This document shows, piece by piece, positions 5,072 through 8,796 of a stretch of 8,796 nucleotides of DNA (position 1 is its first letter; each line of letters opens with the position of its first letter). The notes below the pieces were generated by a model, which saw only the letters and a list, made by a program, of their open reading frames with translations, was not told where the DNA came from and ran no database searches. The stretch lies in NCBI GenBank assembly GCA_035370405.1, contig DAOOVT010000016.1, forward strand, positions 1-8,796, in the 5' to 3' direction. The stretch is from UBA5232 sp035370405 (GTDB lineage: Bacteria; Patescibacteriota; Dojkabacteria; SC72). The position numbers were made by a program, and so were the translations under genes.

Positions 5072-6352
5072 ATGTTAGAAGAAATAATAGCGTTGTGTAA
5101 AAGAAGAGGAATTATCTTCCCAAATTCAGAAATATATGGAGGAATCGGAGGTTTCTATGATTATGGACCAGTAGGAGTAGAGATGAAAAATAATTTGAAG
5201 CGATACTGGTGGAAGGAGATGGTTACAAAGAGAGAGAATGTTGTGGGAATAGATGGGGCCATTATTACTCATCCAAAGGTTTGGGAAGCGTCAGGTCATG
5301 TACAAAATTTTGGAGATGAGGTTGTTGAATGCAAAAAATGTCATCAAAGATTTAGACCAGAGGATATAGATGGTAAGTGTCCAAACTGTGGCTCAAATGA
5401 TTTTACTGAGCCACGAAAGTATAATCTTTTGTTTCAAACAGAAGTTGGAGTTTTAGAGGATGCTAAGATAAAAGCATATTTGAGAGGAGAAGCGTGTCAG
5501 ACAATATATCTTGATTTTAAGAATGTAGTAGATAGTACTAGGCAGCAGATTCCCTTCGGAATAGCCCAAATTGGGAAAGCTTTTAGAAATGAGATAACTC
5601 CAGGAAAGCTTACTTTTCGATCTAGAGAGTTTGAGCAGTGGGATATGCAATTTTTTGTTCATGATTCTGAGATGGAAAAGTGGTTTGAGTATTGGAAGAA
5701 TGAGAGAATGAATTTCTACAAGAGTTTGTATAGAAAGAAAGAGAATTTGAGATTTAGGCAGCATGATAAAGAACACTTAGCTTTTTATGCAAAAGATGCT
5801 TACGATATAGAATATTTGGCTCCATGGGGATGGGCTGAAAACGAAGGAATTCACTGGAGAGGAGATTATGATCTTACACAACATGCTAAATTTTCTGGAA
5901 AAGATTTGTCATACACAGATCCAATTACTGGAGAGAAGTATATACCATCAATTGTTGAAACCTCAGGTGGTGTGGATAGAACATTTTTAATGATGCTTTT
6001 TGATGCATATGAAGAAGAAGATCTTGGAGATAATGACAAGAGGATAGTATTGAAATTGAATAAGGAGATTGCTGCATACAGAGCTGCTGTTTTTCCTCTT
6101 GTGAGCAATAAAGAGGATATTGTCAGAAAGGCTAGAGATGTATTTGAGAGGCTAACGGATACTTACAGTGTTGTATGGGATGGAAGAGGAAATATCGGGA
6201 AGAGATATAGATATCAAGATGAGATAGGGACTCCATATTGTATAACCATAGATTATGAATCGTTGCAAAATGATACTGTTACAGTTAGAGATAGAGATAC
6301 TATGAAGCAAACAAGAGTTAAAATAGATGACCTTAATCAAGCTTTAGCTTAA
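5072..6352 (+). CDS. glyQS: Glycyl-tRNA synthetase, alpha2 type, class II
   Basis: 426 residues from the ATG at 5072. It charges tRNA-Gly with glycine in the cytoplasm. It is the single-chain homodimeric type, not the GlyQ/GlyS tetramer. Motif 1 region is RGIIFPNSEIYGG near the N terminus. A zinc-binding insert has Cys at 87, 90, 103 and 106 (CKKC and CPNC). Motif 2 is FRNEI at 171-175 with SREFEQWDMQFF after it. Motif 3 is SIVETSGGVDRTFL at 293-306. The anticodon-binding domain (about 325-426) has AAVFPLV and GKRYRYQDEIGTPYCITID. An ATG at 5057 would add MYNQL, but it lies upstream of a TATAAT box that overlaps its codons 2-3, and relatives begin close to MLEEI, so 5072 is preferred. The 3' end overlaps trmD on the other strand by 9 bp. 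Confidence 0.94.
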   Translation: MLEEIIALCKRRGIIFPNSEIYGGIGGFYDYGPVGVEMKNNLKRYWWKEMVTKRENVVGIDGAIITHPKVWEASGHVQNFGDEVVECKKCHQRFRPEDIDGKCPNCGSNDFTEPRKYNLLFQTEVGVLEDAKIKAYLRGEACQTIYLDFKNVVDSTRQQIPFGIAQIGKAFRNEITPGKLTFRSREFEQWDMQFFVHDSEMEKWFEYWKNERMNFYKSLYRKKENLRFRQHDKEHLAFYAKDAYDIEYLAPWGWAENEGIHWRGDYDLTQHAKFSGKDLSYTDPITGEKYIPSIVETSGGVDRTFLMMLFDAYEEEDLGDNDKRIVLKLNKEIAAYRAAVFPLVSNKEDIVRKARDVFERLTDTYSVVWDGRGNIGKRYRYQDEIGTPYCITIDYESLQNDTVTVRDRDTMKQTRVKIDDLNQALA

Positions 6353-6991
6353 TTTTTGTTTATTCTTTTCTCTGTATTCCTTTATCTTTTTGTGATTTCC
6401 TGAGAGAAGAACATCTGGAACTTTCCATCCGTTAAAATCTTCAGGTTTAGTATATTGTGGATATTCAAGAGTATTATTTTCAAAAGTTTCTTCATCTAAT
6501 GACTGTTCATTTCCTAATACTCCAGTGATTAACCTTGTAATTCCATCGACAAGCACAAGAGCAGGAATTTCACCTCCAGAGAGGATATAATCACCTATGG
6601 AGAATTCATAATCAACTAGATGATCATGTATCCTTTGATCAAATCCTTCATATCTTCCACATAATATTATCATGTGTAGGTCTTCCTTGGCGGAGAATTC
6701 TTTTAATTTTGATTGCGTTAATCTTTCTCCCTTTGGAGTAGTTATTGCTACAATACTTCCCTCTCTTTTTAACTCATTGACTGCCTTGTATATAGGCTCC
6801 ACTTTCATAATCATTCCTGGACCACCTCCATATGGAGTATCATCTACACTTTTATGTCTATCATTTGCCCATTTTCGCAGGTCGTGTACTCCTATTTCAA
6901 CTAAGCCTTTCTTTTGAGCTCCTCCGAGTATCCCTGTATTTACATACTCTTTTACTATGTTTGGGAATATTGTTACTATGTCAAATTTCAT
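6344..6991 (-). CDS. trmD: tRNA (guanine-N1)-methyltransferase TrmD
   Basis: 215 residues from the ATG at 6991. TrmD is a SPOUT-fold homodimer that uses S-adenosylmethionine to make m1G37 in tRNAs with G36-G37 (Leu, Pro, Arg), preventing +1 frameshifts. Motifs seen: MKFDIVTIFP at the start, DDTPYGGGPGM 50-60, the trefoil-knot SAM loops CGRYEGFDQRI 111-121 and SIGDYILSGGE 131-141, and EYPQYTKP 176-183 followed by GWKVPDVLLSGNH. Arg153 aligns with the catalytic Arg of the family. The usual catalytic Asp (EDSF context) appears as Glu168 in EETF, if aligned without gaps. A TTG at 6997 could add two residues, but ATG gives the family N terminus. It lies 18 nt after tRNA-Glu on the same strand with no terminator, so co-transcription is likely; a TATGAT 5 nt before the ATG could give a separate leaderless transcript. 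Confidence 0.95.
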   Translation of the reverse strand: MKFDIVTIFPNIVKEYVNTGILGGAQKKGLVEIGVHDLRKWANDRHKSVDDTPYGGGPGMIMKVEPIYKAVNELKREGSIVAITTPKGERLTQSKLKEFSAKEDLHMIILCGRYEGFDQRIHDHLVDYEFSIGDYILSGGEIPALVLVDGITRLITGVLGNEQSLDEETFENNTLEYPQYTKPEDFNGWKVPDVLLSGNHKKIKEYREKNKQKLS

Positions 6992-7009
6992 TATCAATCA
7001 TACAAAAAT

Positions 7010-7084
7010 TGGTACCGCTATGGGGAATCGAACCCCAATTCCAGGATTGAGAATCCTGCGTCCTAACCGTTAGACGATAGCGGC
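7010..7084 (-). tRNA. tRNA-Glu (anticodon CTC), CCA encoded
   Basis: Full cloverleaf on the minus strand, 72 nt plus genomic CCA (7012-7010). Acceptor stem GCCGCTA pairs with TAGCGGT (one G-U pair), discriminator A. The D arm is GTCT/GGAC with loop AACGGTTA. The anticodon arm is CAGGA/TCCTG around loop TTCTCAA, giving anticodon CTC, which reads GAG. The T arm is TGGGG/CCCCA around TTCGATT. T8-C9 and the overall sequence resemble bacterial tRNA-Glu. It probably supplements a tRNA-Glu(TTC) elsewhere. The processed 3' end leaves an 18-nt leader before trmD. Confidence 0.97.
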
Positions 7085-7099
7085 ATATATACGGAGGAC

Positions 7100-7128
7100 A
7101 TTTTAGCATAGAAAGGCCGTTTTTTACA
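7100..7128 (-). promoter_or_regulatory. Promoter of the tRNA-Glu / trmD transcript
   Basis: On the minus strand an extended -10: TG (7108-7107), one base, TAAAAT (7105-7100). A weak -35, TGTAAA (7128-7123), lies at 17-bp spacing. Transcription would begin near 7093, leaving a leader of about 8 nt for RNase P to remove before the tRNA. Confidence 0.55.
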
Positions 7129-7152
7129 CTGCTACTACAGGACTCTATTTAT

Positions 7153-7181
7153 TTGACTTCATTGTCATAGCAATATATTAT
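7153..7181 (+). promoter_or_regulatory. Promoter of greA
   Basis: -35 TTGACT at 7153-7158 (five of six), a 17-bp spacer, and -10 TATTAT at 7176-7181 (five of six). The start near 7188 gives a leader of about 25 nt. Only a weak GGGA lies before the ATG. This and the tRNA promoter diverge within the 128-bp gap. Unlike several other genes here, greA would have a short true 5' UTR. Confidence 0.5.
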
Positions 7182-7212
7182 CAGTTGCATTTAATTTAAT
7201 TGGTTTGGGAAA

Positions 7213-7677
7213 ATGGAAGAAAGTAGTGTGTACCAGACCACTAAGGCAGGTTTGGAAAAACTTAAAGAAGAGTTGAAGTACAGAGAGGAAACCCTAAGAT
7301 ATGAGATAGCCAATACTCTAAATGAGATGAGAAATCAAGGAGACTTAAGTGAGAATGATGGGTATTCTATGGCCATAGACAAACAAATGGCAAACGAGCA
7401 GAGAATTCTCGAACTGAAGGAGAAAATAAAGAATGCTAAAGTAGTCAATGACAAAAATAAAAGAGAGGTTGGTATTGGGGATATTGTTACCATTCAAAAG
7501 GATGGACAAGTACTCAAGTATGAGATAGCTACGGAGGAGGAAGTTAATCCATTAAAAGGAAAAATCTCATATCTATCGCCTATAGGGAAAGCATTAATGA
7601 CAAAGAAAATAGGAGAAGAAGTCCAAATCTCTACACCCGGTGGTATAGTTAAGTACAAAATAAAATCAATAGAATAG
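7213..7677 (+). CDS. greA: Transcription elongation (transcript cleavage) factor GreA
   Basis: 154 residues, close to the usual GreA length. It enters the secondary channel of RNA polymerase and stimulates cleavage of backtracked RNA, rescuing stalled complexes. The N-terminal half (about 8-80) is the antiparallel coiled coil. Its tip, GDLSEN at 43-48 followed by Y51, holds the acidic residues (Asp44, Glu47) that coordinate the catalytic Mg2+. The C-terminal FKBP-like domain (about 85-154) has VGIGDIVTI, ISYLSPIGKALMTKKIGEEV and the closing TPGGIVKYKIKSIE. GreA fits better than GreB because the tip reads GDLxEN. The ATG at 7213 gives the usual N terminus; in-frame extension upstream is not needed. 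It converges on the UMP kinase-like gene with only 4 bp between stops and no visible terminator hairpin. Confidence 0.94.
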   Translation: MEESSVYQTTKAGLEKLKEELKYREETLRYEIANTLNEMRNQGDLSENDGYSMAIDKQMANEQRILELKEKIKNAKVVNDKNKREVGIGDIVTIQKDGQVLKYEIATEEEVNPLKGKISYLSPIGKALMTKKIGEEVQISTPGGIVKYKIKSIE

Positions 7678-7681
7678 GCTT

Positions 7682-8392
7682 TTAGGGATGTATTAATGTT
7701 CCATCTGAAAGTATTTCCTCCAAGTTTTTCTCACTTGATGCCAGATTATTTCCTCCACATATCAAAAAACTAATACCCTTTTTACTGCAAAATAAGGAGC
7801 ATTCTCTATCAACAGGAATACTGTTATTAGGTTCATGTACGGAATCCTTGGATATACCAAATAAAGAAAAATAACCGCTCCAAGATATATCCTTAATAAC
7901 CTTAGCATTTTCATTTATATCAGGATCAACATCATACAGATAATCCACATTAGAGATTTTATATATTCTGTCAACCCCCATAATATCTGCAAATACTGCA
8001 GAATCCATATCTGTACTCCATCCTATTTTTAATCCTCCACTCACAACAGAAAAACAGTTATTTTCAACTAGATATTCATATGCATCACCTAATTTCTTAG
8101 GAACGAAGATATTAGAATCACCTATGTATGCCCTTACTAACTCTGCACTTGTCTGAGTTATAGACATAGAAATATTATGCAAATCATTCTCAGCAGAAAT
8201 TTCAGAAGAAATCCTTCCCTGCAACTCCCTAGAGAAATATCCCCCGCCAACAACTAAAACTCTCTGCGAATATTCTTCTGAAGTTCGATAATACCAATCT
8301 TTTACTTTACGCAAAAGACCAAAGTTAACATTTAAATCTTTATCATACAATACTGATCCACCAATTTTTAAAACAATTTTTCTCTTTTGCAT
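7682..8392 (-). CDS. Amino-acid-kinase family protein, probably UMP kinase (archaeal-like form)
   Basis: 236 residues from the ATG at 8392. Amino-acid-kinase fold motifs: VLKIGGSV with K9 and GGS 11-13, VVGGG at 47-51, D70 and T81-containing acceptor region (SITQTSAELVRAY), SGGLKIGWSTD 118-128, and the nucleotide-binding SNVDYLYDVDP 147-157. The last matches the TNVDGVYDxDP of UMP kinases. UMP kinase makes UDP from UMP and ATP in pyrimidine synthesis. Isopentenyl phosphate kinase is less likely because the catalytic HGGG-type His is absent; aspartate and glutamate kinases are longer or have extra domains. Several acceptor residues differ from typical PyrH, so specificity is uncertain. A TTG at 8398 would add two residues. 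The start lies 2 nt after the membrane-protein gene stop, so the two form an operon without a Shine-Dalgarno site. Confidence 0.7.
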   Translation of the reverse strand: MQKRKIVLKIGGSVLYDKDLNVNFGLLRKVKDWYYRTSEEYSQRVLVVGGGYFSRELQGRISSEISAENDLHNISMSITQTSAELVRAYIGDSNIFVPKKLGDAYEYLVENNCFSVVSGGLKIGWSTDMDSAVFADIMGVDRIYKISNVDYLYDVDPDINENAKVIKDISWSGYFSLFGISKDSVHEPNNSIPVDRECSLFCSKKGISFLICGGNNLASSEKNLEEILSDGTLIHP

Positions 8393-8394
8393 AA

Positions 8395-8796
8395 TCAAAC
8401 AAACAAAATTACTACTAATGCTAAAAGAACATAGACAAGTGGATATAGATAGTCAGCTAGTTTTGTCCTTCCAGCAAATCGTAAATTCCAAAATGATGCT
8501 ATTAAGTAGAACGCTAGGGCTCCTACAGCAGGTATAACAAAGACATTTGAATCCCAAGCAACATACATCGATGAGCATACCAAGAATGAGCTTACAATTG
8601 CTACTAGGGCCTCTACTAAGCCAAGTCTATTATGTATTCTCAATATCGAAATTAGAAACAAGAAGGATGTTACAAAACTTAATAGAAGAAATTCACCTAA
8701 ACTAAACCCAATTCGCAGATATGAATTTAATAGTAAATACAGCGCGGTTATACATATGAAATCATATATTGTTCTAGTAGCTAATGCTATTGAATA
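8395..8796 (-). CDS. Integral membrane protein, 5' end cut by the window edge
   Basis: The frame stays open from the TGA stop at 8395 to the right edge, so 133 codons are visible and the true start lies outside. A TTG at 8661 is only an internal codon, not the start. The visible part has about five hydrophobic segments, near residues 11-25, 32-54, 62-80, 84-105 and 116-133, with short loops and a short C-terminal tail. A stretch GLVEALVAIVSS...DSNVFVIPAVGAL faintly recalls the C-terminal part of dolichol kinase / phosphatidate cytidylyltransferase-like proteins, but the match is too weak to name it. It ends 2 nt before the UMP kinase-like start, suggesting one operon. It has the only TGA stop in the window; reading through it would add eight residues before TAA at 8368. 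Confidence 0.65.
   Translation of the reverse strand, partial: YSIALATRTIYDFICITALYLLLNSYLRIGFSLGEFLLLSFVTSFLFLISILRIHNRLGLVEALVAIVSSFLVCSSMYVAWDSNVFVIPAVGALAFYLIASFWNLRFAGRTKLADYLYPLVYVLLALVVILFV

Noticed and set aside
4986..5090. A replication origin at the lysS/glycyl-tRNA synthetase divergence, where strand composition seems to flip.
   Set aside because: No DnaA-box cluster is seen, and the UMP kinase-like gene to the right has the opposite skew to that expected.
7111..7126. GGCCGTTTTTT in the tRNA/greA gap as an intrinsic terminator.
   Set aside because: The T-run is not preceded by a stem-loop, and no gene on the plus strand ends upstream of it.
34..7677. TGA-to-glycine recoding, as in Gracilibacteria and Absconditabacteria.
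   Set aside because: All long conserved proteins are full length in the standard code with no in-frame TGA, and GGA is the common glycine codon.
1..8796. CRISPR array, toxin-antitoxin pair, retron, transposase or prophage gene.
   Set aside because: No regularly spaced repeats and no protein with motifs of these systems were found on either strand.

Overview
The window is AT-rich bacterial chromosome, packed with short-spaced housekeeping genes: eleven protein genes, one tRNA and very little intergenic DNA. The standard code fits. All full-length ORFs read through without in-frame TGA, ten of the eleven stops are TAA or TAG, and one is TGA. Several traits suggest a reduced genome of the Candidate Phyla Radiation (Patescibacteria): an alpha2-type glycyl-tRNA synthetase, a class II LysRS with an unusual motif 3, an archaeal-like UMP kinase-type protein, an almost complete lack of Shine-Dalgarno sites, and -10 boxes sitting immediately upstream of start codons. 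The lineage is an inference from these traits; no marker was compared with a database.

Layout, left to right. A DHH/DHHA1 phosphoesterase of the NrnA type (34-1032, +) is followed by a 77-residue protein of unknown function (1155-1388, +), which has its own strong promoter and the only strong Shine-Dalgarno site in the window. A 60-bp inverted-repeat element (1400-1459) separates these from a leftward cluster: lysS (4988-3459), a 120-residue helical protein, and two overlapping ABC-2 type permease genes with no ATPase gene in view. lysS and the glycyl-tRNA synthetase gene (5072-6352, +) diverge from a shared region of about 80 bp. The glycyl-tRNA synthetase gene then overlaps trmD (-) tail to tail by 9 bp. 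trmD lies 18 nt downstream of a tRNA-Glu(CTC) gene on the same strand. greA (+) diverges from that tRNA and meets a UMP kinase-like gene (-) 4 bp away. The UMP kinase-like gene follows a membrane-protein gene that runs off the right edge.

Functionally this is a translation, RNA-turnover and transcription-fidelity neighbourhood: two aminoacyl-tRNA synthetases, a tRNA, the m1G37 tRNA methyltransferase, transcript-cleavage factor GreA, a probable oligoribonuclease/pAp phosphatase and a probable nucleotide kinase. The permease pair is the only obvious accessory function.

I found no mobile element with a transposase, no CRISPR array, no defence locus and no convincing novel multi-gene system. The most interesting signals are smaller: the repeated -10-box-next-to-ATG arrangement pointing to leaderless transcription, a four-codon mini-ORF at the predicted transcription start upstream of the 77-residue gene, the perfect 13-bp inverted repeat at 1400-1459, an orphan ABC-2 permease pair, and an odd strand composition in the DHH gene.
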